A DNA stretch of 64,000 nucleotides from Chloroflexota bacterium (GTDB lineage Bacteria > Chloroflexota > UBA11872): positions 1 through 64,000 of the forward strand of contig JAJEGF010000069.1 of assembly GCA_022820025.1 (NCBI GenBank). Direction: 5' to 3'. The notes under the pieces were generated by a model that made no database searches, had not been told where the DNA came from, and saw nothing but the letters and a program-made list of their open reading frames with translations. Made by a program: the position numbers and the translations under genes. Shown here piece after piece: positions 34,309 through 43,786 of this stretch. Numbering within the stretch: position 1 is the first letter of the stretch; every line of letters begins with the position of its first letter.

Positions 34309-36300
34309 ATGATTCACGCTAACGGCGCGACGTTCCCGTTTGCGGCGATCGTCGGCCAGGATCTGATGCGCCTGTCGCTGGCGCTCAATGCGATCAACCC
34401 CAGCATCGGCGGGGTGTTGATTCGTGGGGAGCGCGGGACGGCGAAGTCCACCGCAGTGCGTGGGCTGGCGGCGGTGTTGCCGGAGATCGAGGTGGCCACC
34501 TGCACGTACGGGTGCGCGCCCGGTTCGTTGAATGTCTGCGAGGAGTGCCGGGAGCGGCGGCAGAACGGAGACGTGGAGTACACGACCCGGCAGGTGCGCG
34601 TGGTGGATTTGCCGGTGTCGGCCACCGAGGACCGGGTGATCGGGACGCTGGACCTGGAAGCGGCGCTGGCGCGGGGCGAGCGCAAGTTCGAGCCGGGACT
34701 GCTGGCGGCGGCCCACCGCGGGCTGCTGTACGTGGACGAAGTCAACCTGCTGGACGACCACCTGGTGGACACGCTGCTGGACAGCGCGGCCTCGGGCACG
34801 AACCTGATCGAGCGCGAGGGCGTGCAATTCCGGCATCCATCCGAATACATCCTGGTCGGAACGATGAATCCGGAGGAAGGCGACTTGCGCCCGCAGCTGC
34901 TGGACCGGTTTGGGCTGGCGGCTGAGATTCGCGGCGATACGCAGCCGGCCATCCGGGCTGAGATCGTGCGAAGGCGGATTGCGTACGACGCCGATCCGGC
35001 GGCTTTCCTGGCCGAGTGGACCGGGGCGAGCGCGGATTTGCAGAAGCAGATTGTCCGGGCGCGCGAGTTACTGCCGTCGGTGGACGTGAGCCCCGAGATG
35101 TTGTCGCTGATCATCCACATCGCGATTGCGATGGGGGTTGACGGGCACCGGGCGGACATCGTGATGCACAAGACGGCTTCGACGATCGCGGCCTGGGAAG
35201 GGCGCACCGAGGTCACGAGAGACGACATCCGGCGCGCGGCCGAGTTGGCGCTGCCGCACCGGCGGCGACGCGATCCATTCACGCCGCCGCACCTGGATCC
35301 GGACGAACTTGACCAGGCCATCCAGTCGTTCGACGCCTCGCGCCAGGCCAGCGGGAGCGATGCCGCCGAGGCCGGGATGGAGAAGCGGCAGATGTCCGCG
35401 ACCGGCGAGGAAACGGTGGCGGCGTCGGACCAGAATCAAGGGGCGCCGACCCAGGCGGGCGCGGAGCGGCAGATTGACCCCGACTCGATTCCGGAGTCGC
35501 CAACGGTTGCGGCGCACGAGCGGTTGCCGATGACGCGGCCGCGTTCGGGGCGTCGAACCCAGCACGAGGTACAGGGACGGCGGGGGCGCTCGGTGCGCAG
35601 CCGTCACATGAAGCCGAACGACCCGCCGGACGTGGCGCTGCTGGATACGATTCGGGCAGCCGCGCTGCGCGGGATCGGCGACGGAACGCCCAACATTACG
35701 CAGGACGACATCCGGATCCGGCGGCGCATGCGCAAGGTCGGGAACCTGATGCTGTTCGTGGTGGACGGCTCGGGCAGCATGGCAGCGCAGCGTCGGATGC
35801 AACTGACCAAGTCGGCGGTGCTTTCGCTGCTGGCGGATGCTTATCAACGCCGAGATCGTGTCGGACTGGTGACCTTCCGCAAGACCGACGCGCACGAGAC
35901 CGTGCCGCCAACCAACAGCCTGGACCTGGCGCACGCCCGGATGCGGGAACTGCCCACGGGCGGACGCACGCCGCTGGCGCAGGGACTGGACCTGGCGCGA
36001 AGGGTGATCCTGCGGGAACGGGCGCGCGACGCCGAAACCAAACCGATCGTGATCCTGCTAACGGACGGCGTGGCCAACGTCGGGCTGGAGCCGGGATCTG
36101 ACCCGATTGACGATGCGATGCGGGCGGCGCGGCGACTGGCCCTGGACCGGATTCCGGCGCTGGTGATCGACGCCGACCGGCGCCGGGCGCGGCTGAGCCC
36201 GCTGCCGGACCTGGCGAAGTCGATGATGGCGGCCCACGTGCGGCTGGACGCGCTGGCGTCGGGCGAACTGACCAGCCTGATTCGGCTGGCTACCGCCTGA
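34309..36300 (+). CDS. ChlI-ChlD-type chelatase/MoxR-like AAA+ ATPase fused to a VWA domain
   Basis: A 663-residue protein joining an AAA+ ATPase (Walker A GERGTAKST near residues 41-49; LLYVDEVNLLDDH as Walker B/sensor) to a C-terminal VWA domain with an intact MIDAS motif (VVDGSGSMAAQ) and a later TDGVANVG. A Cys-rich insert CTYGCAPGSLNVCEEC near 64-79 probably binds metal, as in cobalt/magnesium chelatase ChlI-type subunits. These proteins drive metal insertion into corrins or porphyrins together with a large CobN/ChlH subunit. No such subunit or tetrapyrrole gene lies in the window, so the metal target is open. Start ATG at 34309. Confidence 0.82.
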   Translation: MIHANGATFPFAAIVGQDLMRLSLALNAINPSIGGVLIRGERGTAKSTAVRGLAAVLPEIEVATCTYGCAPGSLNVCEECRERRQNGDVEYTTRQVRVVDLPVSATEDRVIGTLDLEAALARGERKFEPGLLAAAHRGLLYVDEVNLLDDHLVDTLLDSAASGTNLIEREGVQFRHPSEYILVGTMNPEEGDLRPQLLDRFGLAAEIRGDTQPAIRAEIVRRRIAYDADPAAFLAEWTGASADLQKQIVRARELLPSVDVSPEMLSLIIHIAIAMGVDGHRADIVMHKTASTIAAWEGRTEVTRDDIRRAAELALPHRRRRDPFTPPHLDPDELDQAIQSFDASRQASGSDAAEAGMEKRQMSATGEETVAASDQNQGAPTQAGAERQIDPDSIPESPTVAAHERLPMTRPRSGRRTQHEVQGRRGRSVRSRHMKPNDPPDVALLDTIRAAALRGIGDGTPNITQDDIRIRRRMRKVGNLMLFVVDGSGSMAAQRRMQLTKSAVLSLLADAYQRRDRVGLVTFRKTDAHETVPPTNSLDLAHARMRELPTGGRTPLAQGLDLARRVILRERARDAETKPIVILLTDGVANVGLEPGSDPIDDAMRAARRLALDRIPALVIDADRRRARLSPLPDLAKSMMAAHVRLDALASGELTSLIRLATA

Positions 36301-36344
36301 GCGGAGCGGACTGAACTGGCGGATAGCTCTCCGCCGCGCTGGCG

Positions 36345-36908
36345 ATGACAAACGCACGGCCCCAACGCGTCTGGGTGTGCGGGCTGTCGGGTTCCGGCAA
36401 GACGACCGTCGCCGCGCGACTTGCCCAGACTCTGGGCGTCCCTCACGTGGAACTGGACGCGCTGCATTGGCGGCATCGCCCTGACTGGCAGATGCCCACC
36501 GACGAGCAGTTTCTGCCCGACGTTCGGCAGGCCACGGCCGGCGACGCCTGGGTGGTGGAGGGCAACTACACGCGGTCGCGGGACATCTTCTGGCCGCGGG
36601 TGGAACTGATGGTCTGGCTGGACTTGCCGCTGCGGACAGCCTGCTGGCGGGTTTTTCTGCGGACGCTGCGGCGGATCCGGAGCAACGACGAATTGCTCTG
36701 GGGCGTGCAGCGGGAGACCGTGCGCAATGCGCTGTTGACCTGGGACGGCCTGGTGCTCTGGAACCTGCGGGTGCATCGGCGGCGGCACCGGACGTACAGC
36801 GGGCTCGTGGAGGAGGCCGGAGCGCGCGGGACGGAGGTCGTGCGGTTGCGCCGCCAGCGCGCGGTCGATGCGTGGCTGGAGTGGTTTGAGCGTCGGATCA
36901 CGCCGTAG
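36345..36908 (+). CDS. Small P-loop kinase-like protein (adenylate kinase/FlaR type)
   Basis: This 187-residue protein starts with a Walker A loop GLSGSGKTT at residues 13-21. VELDALHWRHRPDW and VVEGNYTRSRDIFWPR follow, a pattern shared with the 'DNA topology modulation'/FlaR-like P-loop proteins, whose real activity is poorly defined. The ELMVWLDLPL strand and an Arg-rich region (RVFLRTLRRIR) resemble the lid of nucleotide or sugar kinases. It lies 44 bases downstream of the chelatase gene on the same strand. Start ATG at 36345. A phosphotransfer role is likely; the substrate is unknown. Confidence 0.7.
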   Translation: MTNARPQRVWVCGLSGSGKTTVAARLAQTLGVPHVELDALHWRHRPDWQMPTDEQFLPDVRQATAGDAWVVEGNYTRSRDIFWPRVELMVWLDLPLRTACWRVFLRTLRRIRSNDELLWGVQRETVRNALLTWDGLVLWNLRVHRRRHRTYSGLVEEAGARGTEVVRLRRQRAVDAWLEWFERRITP

Positions 36909-37027
36909 AGCCGAAGCTCGACGCTGGCTGACCACGTTGGATGGGCGGTATAGGCTGGGCGAATACCCGCGGCCTATGCGGCCCTCGGGTCTGCAGCCGG
37001 TGGGCCGCCGATGAATCGAGCGCGCCC

Positions 37028-38191
37028 GTGAAGATCCAATTTGTTACCCCGCTGACGTTCAACCCCGAGGTCTACTACGGCCGGGGATCCTTCAACTACT
37101 GCTACGTCAGGATCGAGACCGACAACGGGCTGGTGGGGTACGGCGAGTGTTCACTGATGCCCGGGGCCGTGGCCGGCGCGGTGGAGACGATCGGCGACTA
37201 CCTGCTGGGTCGCGATGCGCGACGGGTCGAACAGATCTGGTCCAGCATGTACTACATGTGGCACAACGTGCGCGGCGGCGTGGTCTACATGTCGGCCATG
37301 AGCGGCATCGACATTGCGCTGTGGGACATCAAGGCGAAGGCGGCGGGGCTGCCCATCTACGAGATGTTGGGCGGGCCGATCCTGACACGGCTGCGCTGTT
37401 ACCGGGGGATCGGCGGAGCGAGCACGGACGAGTTGGTGCAGAGCGCCAAAGAGGCCGTGGCCGATGGGTGGACCGCGATGAAGTTCGACCCGCTGTCGAC
37501 GGCGGGGTATCACCTGTCGCCGGCGCAGTTTGAAGAGGCCATCGCCAGGGTCGGGGCCGTGCGAGCAGCAGTGGGGCCGGACGTGGACATCATGGTCGAG
37601 ACCCACGGCCGGCTGAACCTGGCGATGATCCGCAAGCTGGCCGAGGGCATCGCCGAATTCAAGCCGATGTTCCTGGAGGAGCCATGCGGGCCGGAGTACA
37701 CGAAGGCGATGGAGAAGCTCTCGCAGGAGACCACGGTACCGCTGGCGACCGGCGAGCGGCTGTACACGCGCTGGGGGTTCCGGGAGCTCTTCGAGCGCGA
37801 GGCCGTGGCCTACGCCCAGCCGGACATCGGGCACTCCGGCGGAATCTCGGAACTGCGCAAGATCGCCAGCATGGCGGAGGCGTACGGCATCGCCGTGGCG
37901 CCGCATAACCCGTTCAGCCCGCTGAATTTCGTGGCCTCGGCGCAGGTGGACGCGTCGATTCCCAACTTCCTGATCCAGGAGAGCGGCAACTTCGGGATCG
38001 AGGGGCTGCTGAAGGAGCCGGTGCGGATCGTGGACGGGTACTACGACCTGCCGACGGGGCCGGGGCTGGGCGTGGAGCCGGACGAAGACTTCATCGCCGC
38101 CCATCCGCCGCGACCGGTGGAACCGGAACGCTGGCGGGAGCAGTCGATGGGGCGGCCCTATACGTTTGCGGGTGGTGACGACGGGCAGTAG
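37028..38191 (+). CDS. Enolase-superfamily (mandelate racemase/galactonate dehydratase-like) sugar-acid dehydratase
   Basis: A 387-residue protein with the superfamily layout: an N-terminal capping domain to about residue 125 and a (beta/alpha)7 barrel. It has a metal-site region DIMVETHGRLN, FLEEP, then ATGERLYTRWGF and a late APHNPFSPLN carrying the expected His. The HGR and GERLYTR motifs resemble galactonate and mannonate dehydratases, which convert sugar acids to 2-keto-3-deoxy acids. The first acidic ligand position reads Glu-Thr-His rather than Asp-x-His. I chose GTG at 37028, where conserved sequence begins. A Gfo/Idh/MocA gene follows after 134 bases. Confidence 0.82.
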   Translation: MKIQFVTPLTFNPEVYYGRGSFNYCYVRIETDNGLVGYGECSLMPGAVAGAVETIGDYLLGRDARRVEQIWSSMYYMWHNVRGGVVYMSAMSGIDIALWDIKAKAAGLPIYEMLGGPILTRLRCYRGIGGASTDELVQSAKEAVADGWTAMKFDPLSTAGYHLSPAQFEEAIARVGAVRAAVGPDVDIMVETHGRLNLAMIRKLAEGIAEFKPMFLEEPCGPEYTKAMEKLSQETTVPLATGERLYTRWGFRELFEREAVAYAQPDIGHSGGISELRKIASMAEAYGIAVAPHNPFSPLNFVASAQVDASIPNFLIQESGNFGIEGLLKEPVRIVDGYYDLPTGPGLGVEPDEDFIAAHPPRPVEPERWREQSMGRPYTFAGGDDGQ

Positions 38192-38325
38192 CGCGGGAGT
38201 AGCTGGGGGCGTAGCCGACGGCGGGGCTGTGGTTCGACACGGTCCTCCGAAGACTCCGGACCGGCTCACCACGAACGGACGGGGCGCGTCGAGCAGCCAG
38301 GCAATGGGCGCACAGGAGGATGAGC

Positions 38326-39327
38326 ATGGCGGCGATTCGGATGGGCATCATCGGCTGCGGCAACTTTATGTCAACTCACATTCCCCGGCTGCTGGATATC
38401 GACGACGTGGAAATCGTGGGGCTGGCCGATCCGAGCGCAGCTTCGATTGCGCGGATAAAGGCGCGGAATCCGGGGCTGCAAGGCGTGTCCGAGTTCGCGT
38501 CACACCAGGAGCTATTGCGGGAGACCGGTCCAGGCGCCGTCGAAATAGGGTCGCCGCATGCGCTGCACTTCGAGCAGATCGTGGACTCGCTGGACGCCGG
38601 CTGTCACGTTATGGCCGAGAAGCCGCTGACCTGCACGGTGGCGGAAGGCGAGGAGGCGCTGCGGCGTCGCGACCGCGCGGGGACGATCCTGATGGTGTCG
38701 TACCAGCGGCGCTATTCGCCGGCCCATCGCTACATCCAGCAGCAGATCCAGGCCGGCGCCATTGGCCGCATCCAGTTCGTAACCGGCTTGCAGCATCACG
38801 GCTGGTACTGGGAGCAGCGGGGGCAGTGGCGGCAGGACCCGGAGTTATCGGGGGGCGGGCAGTTGATCGACTGGGGCAGTCACCTGATGGACTGCGTGAT
38901 GTACGCCACGGGGCTGCGGATCAGCGCGGTGATGGCGCATGAGAACCGCTACGACCTGGACGTGGACGTGGACATGACCATCAGCGCGCGCTTCGAGAAC
39001 GGGGCCATCGGCAGCTTTGCGCACGTGGGCAACGCGGCGGCGCCGGCGGCGGAGGACATGGGCTTCTACGGCAGCGAGGGCACGCTGCTGGTGCGGGGCG
39101 TCGAGTACAACACCGTGGACGAGTTGCGGCACTACGACGCGCAGCAGGATCTCGTGGAGATTGGCGAGTTGCCGGCTCAGTCCAGCCCCGATCACAACTT
39201 CGTGGACGCGATCCTGGGGAGGGACGAGGTGCACTCCGGCGGAGAGGGTGGGCTGGACGTCTTACGTGTGAACGAGGCGTGCTGGGAGTCGGCGCGGGCT
39301 GGGCGCGAAGTTGCCGTGAGCTATTGA
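38326..39327 (+). CDS. Gfo/Idh/MocA family oxidoreductase
   Basis: This 333-residue dehydrogenase has a Rossmann GIIGCGNFMSTH start, EKP at residues 98-100 (AEKPLTC) and a substrate-side GGGQLIDWGSHLMD segment with the conserved His and Asp. The ATG at 38326 is best placed, with AGGAGG at 38314-38319 six bases upstream; ATG at 38320 overlaps that site and is unlikely. It probably oxidises a sugar or inositol hydroxyl before or after the dehydratase encoded upstream. It converges on the ABC permease operon with 71 bases between stops. Confidence 0.88.
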   Translation: MAAIRMGIIGCGNFMSTHIPRLLDIDDVEIVGLADPSAASIARIKARNPGLQGVSEFASHQELLRETGPGAVEIGSPHALHFEQIVDSLDAGCHVMAEKPLTCTVAEGEEALRRRDRAGTILMVSYQRRYSPAHRYIQQQIQAGAIGRIQFVTGLQHHGWYWEQRGQWRQDPELSGGGQLIDWGSHLMDCVMYATGLRISAVMAHENRYDLDVDVDMTISARFENGAIGSFAHVGNAAAPAAEDMGFYGSEGTLLVRGVEYNTVDELRHYDAQQDLVEIGELPAQSSPDHNFVDAILGRDEVHSGGEGGLDVLRVNEACWESARAGREVAVSY

Positions 39328-39398
39328 GACGGCCGCTGAATCTCTGAGTTTGGCAGCGTCCGCGTCAGCGACCAGCCGACTGAGCGTCGCCGACCCGG

Positions 39399-40307
39399 CT
39401 ATACCCTCCGCCGCAGGCGTGGGTTGGCCAGTTCGTCCAGTCCATGGCTGATCAGAAACAGCCCAATGAATAAGAGGACGATCACCACCATGGGCGAGAG
39501 CCACCACCACCAGAGGCCGCGAATCACGGCGGAGTGCAACTGCGACCAATAAATCGTCATGCCCAGGGTGTTGGTGGTCTGGGGGCCGAGGCCAAGGACT
39601 TCCAGGCCGATGGCGAAGAGGATGGCGGTGGACACGGCGGCAACGAAGCTCGCGCCCAGGTAGGGGAGCATGTTGGGCATCAGCTCCTTGAATATGATCT
39701 CCGGGCCGGACATGCCGTTGAAGCGGGCGATTGGGACAAAGGCGCGTTCGCGCATGCTGAGGACCTGGGAGCCAATCGCGCGGGTCGTGCCCGGCCAGGC
39801 CAGCAGGGCGATGATGATGGCCATAGACTCGACGGTGACCTGCCGCACCTGGCTGGCGACGGTGATGAGGATCAGCAGCGCGGGGATGGTGAGGGTGATG
39901 TCGGTGATGCCACGCACGGAGGTTCCGATCGGACCCCGGTAAAATCCCTGAATGAACCCCAGAGCCGACCCGATGATCAGCGCCATGAATCCCGCAATCA
40001 GGCCAATCTTCACCGTCTGCGGCGTGCCCACGATAATCAGCGCCAGCATGTCGCGGCCAAAGCTGTCGGTGCCCAGCGGGTGATCCAGGCTGGGCGACAG
40101 GTCCTTGGAGAAAGCGGTGGTGCGGGTGGCGTCCTGGTCGATGATGAAGGGCGCCAGCAAGCCAAAGACCACGATGACTGTGATGATTGACAGCCCCGCG
40201 ACCAGGGTGGGATTGCGGCGGCCGTAGGAAATCCACTCGCGCCGTCGACTCCAGGTTTCGAGCGAGCGCGACTCGGTCGTCGAGGGGGCGGCGCTAGCGG
40301 CGGACAT
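39399..40307 (-). CDS. Dpp/Opp-type ABC transporter permease (DppC-like)
   Basis: A 302-residue permease with an N-terminal cytoplasmic stretch, six membrane helices and the family's signatures: HPLGTDSFGRDML just after the first periplasmic loop and an EAA-like loop around ARFNGMSGPEIIFKELMPN. It forms a heterodimeric channel with the DppB-like protein, whose gene overlaps its start by 14 bases. The transporter is completed by the divergently encoded binding protein (41594) and ATPases (44097, 45068). In this clade such systems may import oligosaccharides as well as peptides; the sugar-enzyme context favours sugars. Confidence 0.88.
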   Translation of the reverse strand: MSAASAAPSTTESRSLETWSRRREWISYGRRNPTLVAGLSIITVIVVFGLLAPFIIDQDATRTTAFSKDLSPSLDHPLGTDSFGRDMLALIIVGTPQTVKIGLIAGFMALIIGSALGFIQGFYRGPIGTSVRGITDITLTIPALLILITVASQVRQVTVESMAIIIALLAWPGTTRAIGSQVLSMRERAFVPIARFNGMSGPEIIFKELMPNMLPYLGASFVAAVSTAILFAIGLEVLGLGPQTTNTLGMTIYWSQLHSAVIRGLWWWWLSPMVVIVLLFIGLFLISHGLDELANPRLRRRV

Positions 40308-41295
40308 AGACGATCCGGCGATCCACGAACGGGTAAATCAGGTCCAGGACAAGCATGGCCAGCGCCACCGAGACCACCAAGACAAAGACGATGCCCTGGA
40401 TCAGGAAATAGTCGGTGTTGCGGATGGCGCGCCAGAGAATCCAGCCCATCCCGGGATAGTCGAAGATCACTTCAACCAGCACCGAGCCGGCGATGATCCC
40501 GCCGAAGGTGAGAGCCAAACCGGTGACCTGGGGCAGCATGGCGTTGCGCATGGCATAGCGCAGGAAGATGCGCAGGGGCGAGAGACCCTTGGCCTCGGCC
40601 ATGATCATGTAGTCCTCGCCCATGTTGGTGACCATCATTCCGCGCATACCCAACATCCAGAATCCGGTCACCGATAACACGATGGACAGCGCGGGCAGGA
40701 TGCTGTGGTAAAGGATGTCGAGCGTGAAAGCCGGCGCAAGTTCAATCTTGGCGCCAGTGCTGTAGGCGCCGCCCAGCGGAAATAGCTTGAACGTAAACGC
40801 GAACGTAAAGATCAGGATGAGTCCCAGGAGGTAGTAGGGAATGGCAGATAGTGGCATCAAAACGGGTACAAGCCATTTCACCCAGCGGGACGATCCGGGC
40901 CAGCCGAGCAACGCCCCCAGCAGGTTTCCGACAATGAACGCAATGATGGTGGAGGCCGTGAGCAGGCCGATCGTCCAGGGCAGCCGCTGGACGATCAGGC
41001 GGCCGATGTCGGCCGGGAAGTAGGTAATCGAAGGACCGAAGTCGAAGCGCGCCACGTTCCACAGGTAGGAGAAGTACTGCTCCACCATCGGCCGGTCCAG
41101 GCCCAGGCGATTCTTGTAGGCAGCCACCACCTGGTCCATGCCCGAGGTGCGGATGCCCAGCGTCTCGAGCTGCGCGAACTGGGCCTGGATGGGATCGCCG
41201 CGCGCCAGGCGCGGGATGACGAAGTTGATCGAGGCCGCAACCCAGACGACCAGCAGGAACATGCCAACGCGTCGGAGCAGGTAGCCCAGCGACAC
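40294..41295 (-). CDS. Dpp/Opp-type ABC transporter permease (DppB-like)
   Basis: This 333-residue protein has six membrane helices. The N-terminal SLGYLLRRVGMFLLVVWVA helix, a long periplasmic loop (GLDRPMVEQYFSYLWNVARFDFG) and the EAA loop around EDYMIMAEAKGLSPLRIF are all typical of DppB. Its 3' end overlaps the DppC-like start by 14 bases, so the pair is translationally coupled. ATG at 41295 follows a leader of about 110 bases with a possible promoter and hairpin. Confidence 0.88.
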   Translation of the reverse strand: MSLGYLLRRVGMFLLVVWVAASINFVIPRLARGDPIQAQFAQLETLGIRTSGMDQVVAAYKNRLGLDRPMVEQYFSYLWNVARFDFGPSITYFPADIGRLIVQRLPWTIGLLTASTIIAFIVGNLLGALLGWPGSSRWVKWLVPVLMPLSAIPYYLLGLILIFTFAFTFKLFPLGGAYSTGAKIELAPAFTLDILYHSILPALSIVLSVTGFWMLGMRGMMVTNMGEDYMIMAEAKGLSPLRIFLRYAMRNAMLPQVTGLALTFGGIIAGSVLVEVIFDYPGMGWILWRAIRNTDYFLIQGIVFVLVVSVALAMLVLDLIYPFVDRRIVYVRR

Positions 41296-41337
41296 CGGCT
41301 CAGCCTCCTGGCTTCAGCAACGTCAGCCCGGCGCGGC

Positions 41338-41369
41338 TGGCCAGCACTCGCGGGTGGCGACGCTGGCCA
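41338..41369 (-). other. Hairpin in the probable leader of the permease operon
   Basis: TGGCCAGC (41338-41345) and GCTGGCCA (41362-41369) pair perfectly around a 16-base loop, between the proposed promoter and the DppB-like start. It might influence translation or mRNA stability; function is unknown. Confidence 0.3.
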
Positions 41370-41412
41370 AGGCTGCTGGAAGCCGGGCACTTCGGCGACG
41401 AAATCTCTGTCG

Positions 41413-41442
41413 AGTATAGGGAGCGGTCAGTCGGCCGGTCCA
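41413..41442 (-). promoter_or_regulatory. Candidate promoter for the permease operon
   Basis: On the minus strand TGGACC (41437-41442) is followed after 18 bases by TATACT (41413-41418), a five-of-six match to the -10 consensus. The start site would lie about 110 bases before the DppB-like ATG. Based on consensus match only. Confidence 0.35.
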
Positions 41443-41507
41443 TTTTCGGTAGGCGGCAAAGCAGGAACCGATGTAGCTAGGGGGTAGAGACTTCGACCTC
41501 TAAGGAT

Positions 41508-41536
41508 TTGACACAGATTCGGCATCCGCAGAACAT
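41508..41536 (+). promoter_or_regulatory. Candidate promoter for the binding protein/ATPase operon
   Basis: A perfect TTGACA at 41508-41513 is followed after 17 bases by GAACAT (41531-41536), a weak -10. It lies about 58 bases before the ATG at 41594. A weak -10 with a strong -35 is compatible with activator dependence. Confidence 0.4.
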
Positions 41537-41593
41537 GCATTCGCGCAATCGCCGCGTTCATTTGCTGGCGAATTGTCGGGGAGGATAAGGCCA

Positions 41594-43615
41594 ATGAGTT
41601 CTCTTAACAGACTAAGCCGACGGAGGCTCCTACAGTTCCTCGGCGGCGGGGCGGCGGCGGGCACAGCCGTCTTGATCGCCGCCTGCGGCGAAGACGAAGA
41701 ACCGGCGCCGACGCCGACGCCTGCCGCGACGGCCATGGCGGAAGCCACACCGGAAGCCACGCCGGAACCGACCCCCGAGCCAACTCCTGAGGCCACGGCC
41801 GCCCCCGCGCCCGCCGCGACCGCAGCCCCGGCGCGCACCGCGGCGCCGACTCGAGCCGCGACGCCTGAGCCGACCCCCGAGGCCATGACGGAAATGATGG
41901 GGGCGACCGGTCCGCGCGAGAACGTGCCGCGCAACCGGACGGTGATCGCGGAGAACATCTCGGGCCGAAACGCCAACCCCGAGGTCTTCAACCCCTTCAG
42001 CAACAGCATGACGATGCACACGGGATCGCAGCAGTTGGCGATCGAGTCCGTGATCTACATCAACCTGCAGACCGGCCAGGAAGAGCTCTGGCAGATCGAC
42101 GGGTTCGAGTACGACGAAGGCTTCAACGGCGTCACGATGAGCGTGCGCGACGGCGTGGAGTGGTCGGACGGCATGCCGTTCACGGCTCACGACATCGCGT
42201 TCACGCTGAACATGCTGCTCAATGGCACGGCGGACCTGCGCTGGGCCGTGGACGTCCAGGAGTGGGTGCAGACGGCCGAGGCCATGGACGACAAGAACGT
42301 GCACATCACGTTCAACAAGCCCAACCCGCGATTCATGTCGCAGATGTTTGCGACGCTCTATTGGTCGGTCTACATCGTTCCCAAGCACATCTGGGAGGGC
42401 AAGGATCCGGCCACGTTTACCAACTACGACCCGGACCAGGGCTGGCCTGTCTTTACCGGTCCGTACACGCTGACCTCCACCACGGAGCTTGAGACGGTCT
42501 GGGACCGGAACGACAACTGGTGGGGCGCCAAGGCGGCGCCGGCTATCGGCGGCGTGGACCGCCAGACGCCGCTGGCCCTGCCGAAGCCCGAGCGGGTGAT
42601 CTTCGTTGGCGTGGAGAACGCCGAGAAGCGTGCCGCCAGTGCCATCGCCAACGAGCAGGACACGTTCTGGCACATGCCGCGCAGCGTCTACGAGCAGGTC
42701 AACCAGGAGAACCCCAACATCAGGGCGTGGTTCCCGGACCTGCCGTACGCCTACTTCGACCCGGCGCCGCGGCACCTGGCCTTCAACCTCAAGGCCCCGC
42801 CGTTTGACAACGCGGACGTGCGCTGGGCGATCTCCTACGCGGTCGACCGCGAGAAGATCGTGGAGTTCGCCTACGAAGGGATCACCACGGTCACCGACGT
42901 GTTCTTCCCGCACACGCCGGCCATGGACGTTTTCTACCAGCACGCCGCCGACCTCTTTGAGAAGTACCCGGCCAAGGAATTCAACCTCGAGAAGAGTGCC
43001 GAACGCATGGAGGCCGCGGGCTACTCGAAGAACTCCGACGGTCTCTGGGCCGACGGCGACGGCAACACGGTGGTGATGGAAATCCACGTGCGCGGCGGCG
43101 AGGAAGACCAGCAGCGCGTCGCGCCGATCCTGGCGGATCAGTTGCGCGTGGCCGGCTTCGACTCGACGTTCAAGATCACCGAGGCGGGCGCCTTCTTCGA
43201 CGGCATCGCCCGCGGCGACATCCTGACCAACATGCAGTTGGTGGGTGGCAACACGGTCAACGTGGCCGACCCATGGGGTACCTGGCGGCTGCTACACAGC
43301 AGCCACTCGGCGCCGATCGGCGAGGTTGCAACCGGACAGCGGTCGCGCTTCGAGAACGCCGAGTTCGACGCCATCGTGGATGCCATGGCCGGATTGACCA
43401 CCAGTGACCCGGAGATGAAGAGCCTGTTCTACGACTCGATGGAGATCATTCTCCGCGAGATGCCGATCGTGTCGATTGTCCAGACGGCGTTGTTGACACC
43501 CAACAACTACACCTACTGGAGCAACTGGCCCGACATCGGCAACGATTACCAGGCGCCTTCACAGTGGTGGGGCAACTTCTACCACAGCATCCTGACGATC
43601 GAGCCCACGCAGTAG
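41594..43615 (+). CDS. Family 5 extracellular substrate-binding lipoprotein (DppA/OppA-like)
   Basis: This 673-residue protein has a Tat signal (LSRRRLLQFL at residues 7-16), lipobox IAAC with Cys31 and a Pro/Thr/Ala-rich stalk to about residue 100. The family 5 binding fold follows: VRDGVEWSDGMPFTAHDIAF is the classic signature, then ADVRWAISYAVDREKIVEFAY. It captures substrate for the permeases encoded divergently. ATG at 41594 has GGGGAGGATAAGG upstream; a start 21 bases earlier is possible. The gene is followed by a very strong hairpin and then the ATPase genes, a layout that would give more binding protein than ATPase. Confidence 0.88.
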   Translation: MSSLNRLSRRRLLQFLGGGAAAGTAVLIAACGEDEEPAPTPTPAATAMAEATPEATPEPTPEPTPEATAAPAPAATAAPARTAAPTRAATPEPTPEAMTEMMGATGPRENVPRNRTVIAENISGRNANPEVFNPFSNSMTMHTGSQQLAIESVIYINLQTGQEELWQIDGFEYDEGFNGVTMSVRDGVEWSDGMPFTAHDIAFTLNMLLNGTADLRWAVDVQEWVQTAEAMDDKNVHITFNKPNPRFMSQMFATLYWSVYIVPKHIWEGKDPATFTNYDPDQGWPVFTGPYTLTSTTELETVWDRNDNWWGAKAAPAIGGVDRQTPLALPKPERVIFVGVENAEKRAASAIANEQDTFWHMPRSVYEQVNQENPNIRAWFPDLPYAYFDPAPRHLAFNLKAPPFDNADVRWAISYAVDREKIVEFAYEGITTVTDVFFPHTPAMDVFYQHAADLFEKYPAKEFNLEKSAERMEAAGYSKNSDGLWADGDGNTVVMEIHVRGGEEDQQRVAPILADQLRVAGFDSTFKITEAGAFFDGIARGDILTNMQLVGGNTVNVADPWGTWRLLHSSHSAPIGEVATGQRSRFENAEFDAIVDAMAGLTTSDPEMKSLFYDSMEIILREMPIVSIVQTALLTPNNYTYWSNWPDIGNDYQAPSQWWGNFYHSILTIEPTQ

Positions 43616-43631
43616 CACGGGCTTCGTCGGC

Positions 43632-43665
43632 GTGGGGGGCTTCCCGGCTGCGGGAAGCCCCCCAC
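43632..43665. terminator. Strong 15-bp stem-loop after the binding-protein gene
   Basis: Bases 43632-43646 and 43651-43665 are exact 15-base inverted repeats around a GCTG tetraloop, starting 16 bases after the stop of the binding-protein gene. There is no T run. It probably terminates part of the transcripts or protects the upstream mRNA end, so that binding protein exceeds the downstream ATPases. Confidence 0.65.
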
Positions 43666-43786
43666 ACGGGTACCATCGGAACAGAGAAGTCTTCGTCCGA
43701 ACTGTTTGGTACTGCCCACAGTGCGGCGGCGCGAATAGCGTCTCGCAGGTGGGCAGCCGCATGGAAAGGATGCGGGCCGCAAACCC

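Noticed and set aside
41630-43087. 485-codon minus-strand frame opposite the family 5 binding protein
   Set aside because: Antisense shadow of a G/C-biased gene. The plus-strand product has a signal peptide and family signatures.
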